Of a DNA stretch of 64,000 bases, positions 1 through 7,613 are shown piece after piece. Position numbers and translations under genes: made by a program. This DNA comes from Pseudonocardia sp. HH130629-09 (GTDB lineage Bacteria; Actinomycetota; Actinomycetes; Mycobacteriales; Pseudonocardiaceae). Under the pieces are notes generated by a model. The model worked only from the letters and a program-made list of their open reading frames with translations, was not told the DNA's origin and searched no databases. How positions within the stretch are numbered: position 1 is the stretch's first letter; each line of letters opens with the position of its first letter. The DNA lies in NCBI RefSeq assembly GCF_001294645.1, contig NZ_CP011868.1, positions 5,270,001 through 5,334,000 of the forward strand, written 5' to 3'.

Positions 1-675
1 GGTGACGAGCTTGAACGTCGAGCCGGGCGGCTCGATCTCGTTGATCGCCCGGTTGGTCCTCGGGTCCGGGTCCTCGGCGCCGTAGCGCTGCCAGGCCCGC
101 TGCTGCTCGGCGGGGTCGGGCGAGGCCAGCGTGTTCGGGTCGAACGACGGTGTCGAGGCCATCGCCAGGATCTCGCCGGTCTGCGGGACCAGCGCGACGA
201 CGGCGCCGGTGTACCCGCGGGACGCCAGCCCGTCGTAGGCGGCGCGCTGCACCTCGGGGTCGATGGTGGTCACCACGTTGCCGCCCGCCGGGTCCCGGCC
301 GGTGATGAGGTCCGACAGCCTGCGCACGAACAGCCGGTCGTCGGTGCCGTTGAGCACCTCGTCGGCGGACCGCTCGAGCGCGGTCTTGCCGTACACGGTC
401 GACAGGAAGCCGGTGACCGGCGCGAACATCTCGCCCTGCGGGTACTGGCGCGCGAAGCGCAGCCGCCCGTTCCCCTCGACGCTCTGCGCGAGGACCTGCC
501 CGCCGGCGACGATCTGCCCACGCTGACGCGAGTACTCGTCGATCTGCGAGCGCTGGTTGCGGGGGTCGTCCCGGTACTGGCCGGCCATGACGACCTGCAC
601 GTAGGTGATGTTGCCGAGCAGGACCACGATCATCACCATCACGGCGAGGGCCACGCGGCGGACCGGGCGGTTCAC
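1..675 (-). CDS. pbpA: Penicillin-binding protein A, transpeptidase (partial, C-terminus off left edge)
   Basis: Class B penicillin-binding protein that cross-links peptidoglycan with its SEDS partner RodA. The first 225 residues are present. A single membrane anchor lies at about residues 8-30 (VALAVMVMIVVLLGNITYV), followed by the dimerisation/pedestal region. The catalytic SxxK motif (Ser219-Thr-Phe-Lys222) is reached just before the window ends, so the SxN and KTG motifs are outside. The GTG start overlaps the rodA stop (GTGA), indicating translational coupling. Gene order rodA-pbpA, preceded by pstP, is that of the mycobacterial pknB operon; pknA and pknB would be expected further left. 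Confidence 0.95.
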   Translation of the reverse strand, partial: MNRPVRRVALAVMVMIVVLLGNITYVQVVMAGQYRDDPRNQRSQIDEYSRQRGQIVAGGQVLAQSVEGNGRLRFARQYPQGEMFAPVTGFLSTVYGKTALERSADEVLNGTDDRLFVRRLSDLITGRDPAGGNVVTTIDPEVQRAAYDGLASRGYTGAVVALVPQTGEILAMASTPSFDPNTLASPDPAEQQRAWQRYGAEDPDPRTNRAINEIEPPGSTFKLVT

Positions 676-2177
676 GTCTCGCTCCTCTGGGCGGCGTTGG
701 CGGCGTTGGCGGCACCGTCGGCGCGGTTGTCGTCACGGGTGTCGGACCGGCCCGCTCCGGGACGCTGGACGAGCTCGGTGCTGGCCTCGGCGATCGGCGC
801 CCGTGGCTTCGCGGGCCGCACGGGCAGCGGTGCCCTGGCCACGTGCGAGATCCGCAGCAGGATCGCCACCAGCACGTAGTTCGCCAGCAGCGACGAGCCA
901 CCGTAGGACAGGAACGGCAGCGTCAGACCGGTCAGCGGGATCAGCTTCGTCACCCCGCCGATGACGACGAAGATCTGCAGCGCGACCGAGAACGACAGCC
1001 CGGTCGCGAGCAGCTTCCCGTAGGAGTCGCGCACGGCCAGTGCCGAGCGCAGTCCGCGGGTGATGAGCACCAGGTAGACGAGCATGATCGCGGCCAGCCC
1101 GATCAGCCCGAGCTCCTCGCCGAGCGAGGAGAAGATGAAGTCGGACTCGGCGAAGGGCACGATGTCCGGCCGGCCGGCACCCAGCCCGGTCCCGCCGACG
1201 CCGCCGGTGCCGAGCCCGAACAGCGCCTGCGCGAGCTGGTAGCCACCGCCGCTGAAGTCGGCGAACGGGTCCAGCCAGATCCGCACACGGGTCTGGACGT
1301 GGCCGAACAGGTTGTAGGCGACGACGGCGCCGCCGGAGAACGCCAGCAGCCCGATCACCATCCACGACACGCGTTCGGTCGTGGTGTAGAGCAGCACCAG
1401 CACCAGGCCGAAGATCAGCAGCGAGCTGCCGAGGTCGCGCTGCAGCACGAGCACGCCGACCGACAGCCCCCAGGCGACGAGCAGCGGCGCCAGGTCACGG
1501 GCACGGGGCAGCTCCATTCCCAGGAAGCGACGGCCCGCGGTGGAGAGCAGGTTGCGCTTCTGGACCAGGTAGGCCGCGAAGAAGATGATCAGCAGGATCT
1601 TGGAGAACTCGCCGGGCTGGATGCCGGGTCCGCCCGGGATGCGGATCCACAGCTTGGCGCCGTTGACCTCGGAGATCGACGACGGCAGGAGCGCCGGGAT
1701 CGCCAGGAAGACCAGGCCGACGAAGCCCGCGGTGTAGCCGTAGCGGGCCAGGGTGCGGTGGTCCCGGACGAAGAACAGCACCAGCGCGAACAACGCCAGG
1801 CCGGCGACGGTCCAGGTGATCTGGGCGCTGATCAGCCCACTCGGCACCGGGCTCCCGGTGGCGTCGGCGCGGGCGGCCTTCGCCAGGTCGAGCCGGTGGA
1901 TCATCACCAGGCCGATGCCGTTGAGCAGCGCGACCGACGGAAGGATCAGCGGATCGGCGTAGGGCGCCAGGAAGCGCACCGCCACGTGTGCCCCCGCGAA
2001 CAGCACGAGGTACGCCAGGCCCACCCACAGCAGGTCGGTCGTGAGCGACTGCTCCTGGTTCGCCTCGACCAGGACCAGTGCGCCGGTGGTGAGGACGGCG
2101 GCCAGGCCCAGCATCAACAGCTCGATGCCGCGGCCGGTGGGCGTGGTCGGCTCCGTGGCGGAGCTGCCCGTGGCCAT
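672..2177 (-). CDS. rodA: SEDS-family peptidoglycan glycosyltransferase RodA
   Basis: Polymerises lipid II into glycan strands in the membrane, working with the downstream PBPA. The 501-residue protein starts MATGSSATEPTTPTGRG and has roughly ten to twelve hydrophobic segments. The C-terminal SEDS signature is clear: PFAESDFIFSSLGEELGL in the loop, then LTGLTLPFLSYGGSSLLANY near the end. The ATG is chosen because it shares one base with the pstP stop (TGATG); a longer in-frame extension upstream only shadows pstP. The C-terminal ~50 residues are polar and charged, presumably cytoplasmic. Confidence 0.96.
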   Translation of the reverse strand: MATGSSATEPTTPTGRGIELLMLGLAAVLTTGALVLVEANQEQSLTTDLLWVGLAYLVLFAGAHVAVRFLAPYADPLILPSVALLNGIGLVMIHRLDLAKAARADATGSPVPSGLISAQITWTVAGLALFALVLFFVRDHRTLARYGYTAGFVGLVFLAIPALLPSSISEVNGAKLWIRIPGGPGIQPGEFSKILLIIFFAAYLVQKRNLLSTAGRRFLGMELPRARDLAPLLVAWGLSVGVLVLQRDLGSSLLIFGLVLVLLYTTTERVSWMVIGLLAFSGGAVVAYNLFGHVQTRVRIWLDPFADFSGGGYQLAQALFGLGTGGVGGTGLGAGRPDIVPFAESDFIFSSLGEELGLIGLAAIMLVYLVLITRGLRSALAVRDSYGKLLATGLSFSVALQIFVVIGGVTKLIPLTGLTLPFLSYGGSSLLANYVLVAILLRISHVARAPLPVRPAKPRAPIAEASTELVQRPGAGRSDTRDDNRADGAANAANAAQRSET

Positions 2178-3517
2178 CAGCCGTCGAGCCGGCAGTTCCG
2201 GCCCGGTTCCGGGGTCGCGGTCGGCAGCGGGGTCGTGGTCACCGGCGGGGCGCCGGGCACCTGGACGACCGGGGGCGGCTGCGGCGGGTTCAGCGTCGAG
2301 CAGAGCGGGAGCATGCGATCCCGGAGCCGGTCGACGGTCTGCCGGGCACCGGTCTCGCCGTCGTCGGAGACGATGCCGTCGGTGACCTGGCTGCGGACCG
2401 CCTGCGGCAGGTCGTCGAGGCCGATGTCGGTGGACTCGACCACCCGCTGCAAAGGGACCCCGAGCACGTTGCCGCGCACGCCCTGGTAGATCGCGACCTG
2501 GTTCTGGTCGACGGCGACGTAGTACTGCTGCAGCACCAGGGCCCGGGCGACGAACACGCCCGCCACCAGTACCACGAGCACGCCCAGCAGGGCGAGCGCC
2601 GGACGCAGGCCGCGCCGGCGTCGCGGCTGCTCCGCGGCGGCGGGCTCCAGGCGCACCGGCTGGGTGCGGGGCAGCGTGGTGGCGGCGGCGCGCTGCGCCG
2701 AGGAATGCGGGGTCCGCTCGTCGTGGCGGTAGTCGCCGTCGCCGGCGCGTGGGTTGCGGCCGGCGGAGCCCCCGATGATCGGGGCGTCGTCGGCGTAGTC
2801 GACGTCCACCACGTCGGCGACGATGCAGGTGATGTTGTCCGGCCCGCCGCCGCGCAGCGCCAGCTCGATCAGCCGGTCGGCGCACTCGCGCGGGTCGGCG
2901 TAGTCGGTCAGCGTGTCGTGCAGCGTCTCGTCGCTGACCGGGCCGGACAGGCCGTCGGAGCACAGCAGGAAGCGGTCACCGGCGCGGGCCTCGCGGATGG
3001 ACAGCGACGGGTCGACGTCCTGCCCGGTGATGGCGCGCAGCAGCAGCGACCGCTGCGGGTGCGTGTGCGCCTCCTCCTCGGTGATCCGGCCCTCGTCGAT
3101 CAGCGACTGGACGAACGTGTCGTCCTTGGTGATCTGGGAGAACTCGCCGTCACGCAGGAGGTAGCAGCGCGAGTCGCCGACGTGGACCATCCCCAGGCGC
3201 GAGCCCGCGAACAGGATCGCGGTCAGCGTGGTGCCCATGCCCTCCAGGTCGGGGGCCTCGGCGACGTGGCGGGAGATCGCCTCGTTGCCGTCGTGGGTCG
3301 CGTCCCGCAGCTCGGCGAGCAGGTCGTCGCCGGGCACGTCGTCGTCGAGCGGGGCCAGTGCGGAGATCACCAGGGACGAGGCGACCTCGCCCGCGGCGTG
3401 GCCGCCCATGCCGTCGGCGAGGGCGAGCAGGCGGGGGCCCGCGTAGACGGCGTCCTGGTTGTTCTGCCGGACCAGTCCGCGGTCACTGCGGGCCGAGTAG
3501 CGCAGCACCAGTGTCAC
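2177..3517 (-). CDS. pstP: Serine/threonine protein phosphatase PstP (PP2C, membrane-anchored)
   Basis: PPM-family phosphatase that reverses PknA/PknB phosphorylation of cell-growth proteins. It is 446 residues. The catalytic domain occupies about residues 1-240 with metal-binding aspartates at Asp22 (RQNNQDAVY) and Asp35 (LADGMGGHAAGE), later DGLSGPVSDE and GGPDNITCIVADVV. A juxtamembrane linker with Arg-rich stretch precedes one TM segment (ALALLGVLVVLVAGVFVA), and a roughly 100-residue extracytoplasmic tail rich in Pro/Thr follows. It lies between fhaB and rodA and shares one base with rodA. A 134-bp gap separates it from fhaB. Confidence 0.96.
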   Translation of the reverse strand: MTLVLRYSARSDRGLVRQNNQDAVYAGPRLLALADGMGGHAAGEVASSLVISALAPLDDDVPGDDLLAELRDATHDGNEAISRHVAEAPDLEGMGTTLTAILFAGSRLGMVHVGDSRCYLLRDGEFSQITKDDTFVQSLIDEGRITEEEAHTHPQRSLLLRAITGQDVDPSLSIREARAGDRFLLCSDGLSGPVSDETLHDTLTDYADPRECADRLIELALRGGGPDNITCIVADVVDVDYADDAPIIGGSAGRNPRAGDGDYRHDERTPHSSAQRAAATTLPRTQPVRLEPAAAEQPRRRRGLRPALALLGVLVVLVAGVFVARALVLQQYYVAVDQNQVAIYQGVRGNVLGVPLQRVVESTDIGLDDLPQAVRSQVTDGIVSDDGETGARQTVDRLRDRMLPLCSTLNPPQPPPVVQVPGAPPVTTTPLPTATPEPGRNCRLDG

Positions 3518-3651
3518 GGGGCGGCTCCGGCTTCGGTCGGGGCACGTCGGTCGGATCCCGCGCCGCGGGACCGGTCGGACGGCCGCGGCACCGGGGGAGC
3601 GGTCGGTCGCGTCGGGCTCACGGTCGGTACCTCATGGTCGGTCCGTGTCCG

Positions 3652-4125
3652 TCACGATCGCAGCTCGATCACCGTCTTGCCGATGCGGACCGGTGTCCCC
3701 AGCGGGACCCGGGTGGGCCCGGTGACCTTATTACGTTCCAGATAGGTGCCGTTCGTCGACCCGAGATCCTCGACGTACCAGTCGTCACCCTGCTGCGAGA
3801 TGCGCGCGTGCCGGGTGGAGGCGTAGTCGTCGTCGAGCTTGAGGGTCGAGTCGTCGGCGCGGCCGATCAGGATCGGCCGCGAGTCGAGCGTGATGCGGCT
3901 GCCTGCCAGCGGCCCCTGGGTGACGAGCAGCTGGCGGGCCACCTTGCCGCGGCCACCGCCGCGGACCCGGGTGGCCCGGCCCCCGCTGGCACGGCCGGGT
4001 GCGGCCGCCCGGAGACCGGACGCCGCGTAGAGGTCGGAGCGGACGACCTGGAGCGCGAGCAGGACGAACAGCCACAGGAGGGCCAGGAAGCCGCCCCGGG
4101 TCAGTTGCAGTACCAGTTCCGGCAC
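3652..4125 (-). CDS. fhaB: FHA domain protein FhaB
   Basis: Phosphothreonine-recognition adaptor of the Pkn kinase system; the mycobacterial orthologue (FipA) links kinase signalling to division. It is 157 residues: an N-terminal TM helix (about residues 10-30, GGFLALLWLFVLLALQVV), a basic Gly/Arg-rich linker, and a C-terminal FHA domain from about residue 80. The FHA motifs are IGRADDSTL, STRHARIS and the GSTNGTYLE loop that contacts the phosphopeptide. The length matches the family. It lies between fhaA and pstP; a strong hairpin upstream may separate it from fhaA. Confidence 0.95.
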   Translation of the reverse strand: MPELVLQLTRGGFLALLWLFVLLALQVVRSDLYAASGLRAAAPGRASGGRATRVRGGGRGKVARQLLVTQGPLAGSRITLDSRPILIGRADDSTLKLDDDYASTRHARISQQGDDWYVEDLGSTNGTYLERNKVTGPTRVPLGTPVRIGKTVIELRS

Positions 4126-4160
4126 GTCGTCCTACTCGCCTTCTCGTGTTTCTGCACGTT

Positions 4161-4191
4161 CCGCCCGCCCGGTGGATCACCGGGCGGGCGG
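4161..4191. terminator. Perfect 14-bp GC hairpin between fhaA and fhaB
   Basis: CCGCCCGCCCGGTG and its exact complement flank a 3-nt GAT loop, in the 109-bp gap after the fhaA stop. No T-run follows on the minus strand, so it could be a GC-type terminator or attenuator that separates fhaA expression from the genes downstream. It could also be an mRNA-stabilising stem. Confidence 0.5.
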
Positions 4192-4234
4192 GGACGCACC
4201 GCTGTCGCTGCGCGGGTTCCGCTCCGCGGGTGGC

Positions 4235-5566
4235 TCAGCCCTGGGTGCGGAACACCAGGCTGGAGTGACCCACGCGGATCACGTCGCCGTCGGTCAGCTG
4301 GCAGGACTGCACCGGCGAGTTGTTCACCGTGGTGCCGTTGGTCGAGCCCAGGTCGTTCAGGGTCGCGACCTGGCCGTCCCAGGTGACCTCCAGGTGCCGG
4401 CGGGACACGCCGGTGTCCGGGAGCCGGAACTGGGAGTCCTGACCGCGGCCGATGACGTGGGTGCCCTCGGCCAGCTGGTAGTTGCGGTTCGAGCCGTCGT
4501 CCAGGATCAGCATGGCGGTCAGCTGCGCGGGAGCGCCCCAGCCGCCCTGGCCGCCGTAACCCTGGCCGTCGTAGCCCTGGTCGTAGCCCTGCTGCGGGTA
4601 GCCGGGCTGGGCGTAGCCCTGCTGCTGGCCGTAGCCGCCGTCGTAGCCCTGGTCGTAGCCACCCTGCTGCGGGTAGCCGGGCTGCGCGTAGCCCTGCGGC
4701 TGACCGTAGCCACCCTGCTGGGGCTGGCCGTAGCCGTCGTAGCCCTGCTCGTAGCCCTGCTGGGGGTAGCCGCCCTGCTGGGGCTGGCCGTAGCCCTGCT
4801 GGCCGTACTGGTCGTACCCGCCCTGCTGGGGCTGACCGTAGCCCTGCTGGGGGTAGCCGCCCTGCTGCTGCCCGTACTGGTCGTAGCCGGGCTGCTGCTG
4901 GTCGTACCCGGGCTGCTGGCCGTAGCCCTGCTGGGGCTGCCCGTACTGGTCGTAGCCGGGCTGGCCGTAGCCGCCCTGCTGCTGCCCGTACTGGTCGTAC
5001 CCGCCCTGCTGCTGCTGGCCGTAGCCGCCCTGCTGCTCCTGGTCGTACCCTTGAGGAGCGTAGGTCTGCTGGCCGTACCCGCCGGGTGCGCCCCGGTCGT
5101 ATCCGTACTGCCCGTTCTCCTCGGGGTGGCCCGGTTGCTGGCTCATGGGTGCTTCTCCTGCGGTGCGTGCTCGGTTGGCGGCCCGACGGGAAGCGTCGGG
5201 GTCGACAGCGGAGCGGGTGCGGAATTGTCCCGTGTGCAGCGCCTCGGAGCGCTCCAGAAAGACTACGACCTCACCGTAGGTGTCCCAGCCCTGGTCGGTG
5301 AGTTCTTTCGCCACGTGCGACGAGAGGGATCGGACGACCCCGTCCTCGTCGCCCGCCATCCGGTCGAGATCGCTGGGGCTGAGCAGAACGGTGTACCGGT
5401 TGGGCGCCAGCTGGCGACCTCCGGCGAGCTGCTCGACGTTGTCCTCGGCTTCCCTCAGCAGTGCCTGTGCGACTTCCTGTGGGACGACACTGCCTCCGAA
5501 GACCCGCGCGAAGGCGTCGCCCACGAACCCCTGAAGTCGGCGCTCGAAGCGGTCCACGCGGCCCAA
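4235..5566 (-). CDS. fhaA: FHA domain protein FhaA (Rv0020c-type) with Tyr-Gly-Gln repeat linker
   Basis: Scaffold that binds phosphorylated partners such as the MviN/MurJ pseudokinase in mycobacteria. It is 443 residues from a TTG start chosen because GGAGGAG lies 5 nt upstream; a GTG three codons on is the alternative. The N-terminal domain (about 1-125) carries FERRLQGFVGDAFARVFGGS and VPQEVAQALLREAEDN, typical of FhaA. About residues 150-345 are a low-complexity Gly/Tyr/Gln linker (QQGGYGQ, YDQYGQ). The C-terminal FHA domain has VIGRGQDSQFRL, SRRHLEVT and GSTNGTTVNN. It is head gene of the run into fhaB-pstP-rodA-pbpA. Confidence 0.95.
   Translation of the reverse strand: MGRVDRFERRLQGFVGDAFARVFGGSVVPQEVAQALLREAEDNVEQLAGGRQLAPNRYTVLLSPSDLDRMAGDEDGVVRSLSSHVAKELTDQGWDTYGEVVVFLERSEALHTGQFRTRSAVDPDASRRAANRARTAGEAPMSQQPGHPEENGQYGYDRGAPGGYGQQTYAPQGYDQEQQGGYGQQQQGGYDQYGQQQGGYGQPGYDQYGQPQQGYGQQPGYDQQQPGYDQYGQQQGGYPQQGYGQPQQGGYDQYGQQGYGQPQQGGYPQQGYEQGYDGYGQPQQGGYGQPQGYAQPGYPQQGGYDQGYDGGYGQQQGYAQPGYPQQGYDQGYDGQGYGGQGGWGAPAQLTAMLILDDGSNRNYQLAEGTHVIGRGQDSQFRLPDTGVSRRHLEVTWDGQVATLNDLGSTNGTTVNNSPVQSCQLTDGDVIRVGHSSLVFRTQG
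4540..5110 (-). repeat. In-gene GYGQ-type tandem repeat tract
   Basis: About 570 bp of fhaA made of degenerate repeats encoding YGQ, GGYGQ, YDQYGQ and YPQQGY units. It is intrinsically disordered and prion-like in composition. It is a protein-coding repeat and not a DNA element. Mycobacterial FhaA also has a disordered Gly/Tyr/Gln linker, so the composition is expected; the length may vary between strains. Confidence 0.85.
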
Positions 5567-5828
5567 AAGATCTCCTCCATCCGCATCGGCGTGTCGGTGA
5601 TGTGCGACCGATCGTATCTGTGTTATCCGCCGGGCCCGGCGGGGCCCGGCACGAGCGGGTGATCGGCCCCGCCGTGCCACCGGCGTGCTCCCCTCCGATG
5701 TACCCGGCCCGGCGCCGCCGCGCATCCCGTGCCCCGCCCGTCGCGACCCCCTCCGGCCGGTGGTCGACGTGCAGGGGACCCCCCTGCGAACGACCGCCGA
5801 GCAGGGTGCTAACTTCCTCGTGTCGCTC
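5567..5828 (-). promoter_or_regulatory. Upstream region of fhaA and of tRNA-Leu
   Basis: This 262-bp divergent gap should hold the fhaA promoter and the tRNA promoter. On the minus strand a candidate -10 (TACGAT, near 5610) precedes the GGAGGAG ribosome site. I see no clear operator or stable RNA in it. Confidence 0.4.
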
Positions 5829-5914
5829 GGGCGAGTGGCGGAATGGCAGACGCGCACGGTTCAGGTCCGTGTGTCCGAAAGGACGTGAGGGTTCAACTCC
5901 CTCCTCGCCCACCA
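5829..5914 (+). tRNA. tRNA-Leu (anticodon CAG)
   Basis: A class II tRNA of 86 nt. The acceptor stem GGGCGAG (5829-5835) pairs with CTCGCCC (5904-5910), followed by discriminator A and an encoded CCA. The anticodon stem CACGG/CCGTG holds loop TTCAGGT, anticodon CAG. A long variable arm GTCC-GAAA-GGAC and a T arm GAGGG-TTCAACT-CCCTC complete the fold. The same tRNA lies directly upstream of fhaA in Mycobacterium tuberculosis (leuT), so this is conserved synteny. Confidence 0.97.
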
Positions 5915-5962
5915 CCTCCCCTCATCGGGGATTCTCCCCCTCCAGCGGTCACCGCCGCTATC

Positions 5963-6011
5963 GCGAGATCGGTTCCGGGTGTCACCCGTTCCGGTCTCGC
6001 TTTTCTCTTTT
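5963..6011 (+). terminator. Rho-independent terminator of tRNA-Leu
   Basis: A stem from GCGAGA (5963-5968) through CGG and CGGGT pairs with ACCCG, CCG and TCTCGC ending at 6000, with a TT/TT internal loop. It is followed at once by TTTTCTCTTTT (6001-6011). This is the only classical hairpin-plus-U-tract terminator I found in the window. Confidence 0.85.
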
Positions 6012-6053
6012 CCGGGTTCCGGCCACGCTCCGTGCTCGGACGTTGTGCGCCGA

Positions 6054-6680
6054 TCAGGCGTCCCGCAGCGCCGGGCGGTCGGGATGGTCGGCCATCACGA
6101 GGACATCGGCGAACGAACCGGGATCGCCCTCGCTCTCGTAGCGGGTGTACGCGGCGACCGTCCACGCGTCCTCGGAGGCCAGCAGACGCCGCAGCGCCGC
6201 CCCGCCGACGCGCAGGTGCACGGTCAGCTCGGCCGCCAGGCCCCGGCCCAGCAGCCGCCCGCCGGCGAGCAGCACCACGCCGTCCGGCCCGAGGGGCACC
6301 GGCTCGTCGCGGTAGGCGCGGTCGCGCACCGTGTCGCGCAGCCGGGGCAGCACCAGGCCGCTGCCCTCGGGTTCCATCGGGGCGAGGACCTCGCGGCGCA
6401 GCGCAGGCTCGTCGAGCCAGCCGTCGAGGAACATGTCCGGGTCGGTGCGGCCGAGCTCCAGGCGGACCGAGGCCGGGCGCAGGAAGTCGTCGGCGTCCAC
6501 CGCCAGGGCGGTGCGGCCGCCGGCGCGCAGCCGCTCCGCCACCGCCCTGGCCAGCTCCAGCGGGGCCGCGGGCGGGGCGCCGTCGACGAGCACGCGCACC
6601 CGGCCGGGCAGCTCCGTGGCGCGCTCGGCCAGGTGCGCCGCGAGTCCCGCCCGGTCGACGGGCCGGAACGCCCCTGCCAT
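6054..6680 (-). CDS. Uridine kinase-like protein with degenerate P-loop
   Basis: A 208-residue protein laid out like the short actinobacterial uridine kinase-like P-loop family: an N-terminal beta strand (RVRVLVDG) followed by a long helix, then AVDADDFLRPASVR, DMFLDGWLDEPALRREVLAP and the lid-like arginine region. The Walker A, expected as GxxxxGK(S/T), is here DGAPPAAPLELA (about residues 33-44) with no lysine and no Ser/Thr, so ATP transfer by the usual mechanism is doubtful. The start ATG at 6680 is 51 bp from the divergent IclR gene. It may be a pseudo-kinase or nucleotide-independent scaffold; the function is unknown. Confidence 0.6.
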   Translation of the reverse strand: MAGAFRPVDRAGLAAHLAERATELPGRVRVLVDGAPPAAPLELARAVAERLRAGGRTALAVDADDFLRPASVRLELGRTDPDMFLDGWLDEPALRREVLAPMEPEGSGLVLPRLRDTVRDRAYRDEPVPLGPDGVVLLAGGRLLGRGLAAELTVHLRVGGAALRRLLASEDAWTVAAYTRYESEGDPGSFADVLVMADHPDRPALRDA

Positions 6681-6731
6681 GTCGTCCTCCCGGTCCTGGC
6701 GTGCCCTCGGTCCCGCAGCGACACTAGGCGG

Positions 6732-7514
6732 ATGGTCGGCGACGGCGCGGGAGCGGTGCTGCGCCGAGCGCTGCGGGTCCTCGAGGCGGTCGCCGAGGCG
6801 GGCGACGGGGTCAGCGCCAAGGCCCTCGCCCGCCGGCTGGAGCTGCCGTTGCCGACGACGTACCGGCTGCTCGGGACGCTCGTCGAGGAGGGCTACCTGG
6901 TCCGCCTGCACGCCGAGCGCGGGTACGGGCTGGGCTATCGCGTCGTCGGGCTCTACCGGGGGATGACCGACCCGATCGTGCCGCCCGCCCCGGCCCGTGA
7001 GGTGCTCGCCGAGCTGCACACCACGGCCCGCGCGGCGGTGGTGCTGGCCGTGCTGCGGTCCGACGACGTCGTCGTCGCCCACACCGAGACCTGTGCGGCT
7101 CACCCCGGCCCGGGTGCGGTGACCGGGGAGCCGCTGCCCGCGCACGCGACGGCACCGGGCAAGGCCCTGCTCGCCGGGCTCGACGGCGGCCGGCTGGCCG
7201 ACGTCCTCGGTCTCGGGCACGGGCCGCTGGCGCCGCTGACCCCGCACACGCTCACCGACCGGCGGCTGCTCGACCGCGACCTGCTGAGGGTCCGCTCGGC
7301 GGGGGTCGCGGTGGAGGTGGAGGAGCACGCCCGCGGCCGGGCCGGGCTCGCGGTGGCGGTGCCGCACCCGGGCGGCCGGGCCGCGCTGTCGGTCGTCGTC
7401 AGCCGGGCGGACTTCACCGGGCGCCGCTGGGAGCTCGAACGCGCGGTGCGCGAGGCCGCGGTGCCGCTGGCCCGGCACCTGTCCGCCGCGCCGGGGGTCG
7501 CCGCGTCCGGCTGA
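6732..7514 (+). CDS. IclR-family transcriptional regulator
   Basis: A 260-residue one-component regulator. The N-terminal winged helix-turn-helix (about residues 8-65) contains VLRRALRVLEAVAEAG, SAKALARRLELPLPTTYRLL and GYLVRL. The C-terminal effector domain (about 80-250) has the IclR features HATAPGKALLAGL, LTDRRLLDRDLLRVRSAG and a late GRAGLAVAVPHPGG. The ligand is not evident. It is divergent from the kinase-like gene and 99 bp upstream of the methyltransferase gene, with an inverted repeat between them, so it probably controls that gene. Confidence 0.92.
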   Translation: MVGDGAGAVLRRALRVLEAVAEAGDGVSAKALARRLELPLPTTYRLLGTLVEEGYLVRLHAERGYGLGYRVVGLYRGMTDPIVPPAPAREVLAELHTTARAAVVLAVLRSDDVVVAHTETCAAHPGPGAVTGEPLPAHATAPGKALLAGLDGGRLADVLGLGHGPLAPLTPHTLTDRRLLDRDLLRVRSAGVAVEVEEHARGRAGLAVAVPHPGGRAALSVVVSRADFTGRRWELERAVREAAVPLARHLSAAPGVAASG

Positions 7515-7555
7515 GCCGGCCAGGGTGGCCCGATGGGCGACGGGGTGCGATGGAC

Positions 7556-7572
7556 CTTCCATCATCCGGAAG
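7556..7572. promoter_or_regulatory. Inverted repeat, candidate IclR operator
   Basis: CTTCC and GGAAG flank a 7-nt spacer, 42 bp before the methyltransferase start and just downstream of the IclR gene. IclR-family proteins often bind imperfect palindromes of about this size. A possible -10 (TACGTT, 7602-7607) follows. The assignment is positional only. Confidence 0.3.
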
Positions 7573-7613
7573 TGATGTCGGCGGACATGCGGACACGGCG
7601 ATACGTTCGCCGG

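Noticed and set aside
843..2489. A 548-residue plus-strand frame rich in Gln/Arg/Asp
   Set aside because: It is the antisense shadow of rodA and pstP, a common artefact in high-GC DNA.
5101..5566. Frameshift within FhaA because of its odd start
   Set aside because: The reading frame is intact from TTG 5566 to the stop, with both N-terminal and FHA domains in frame.
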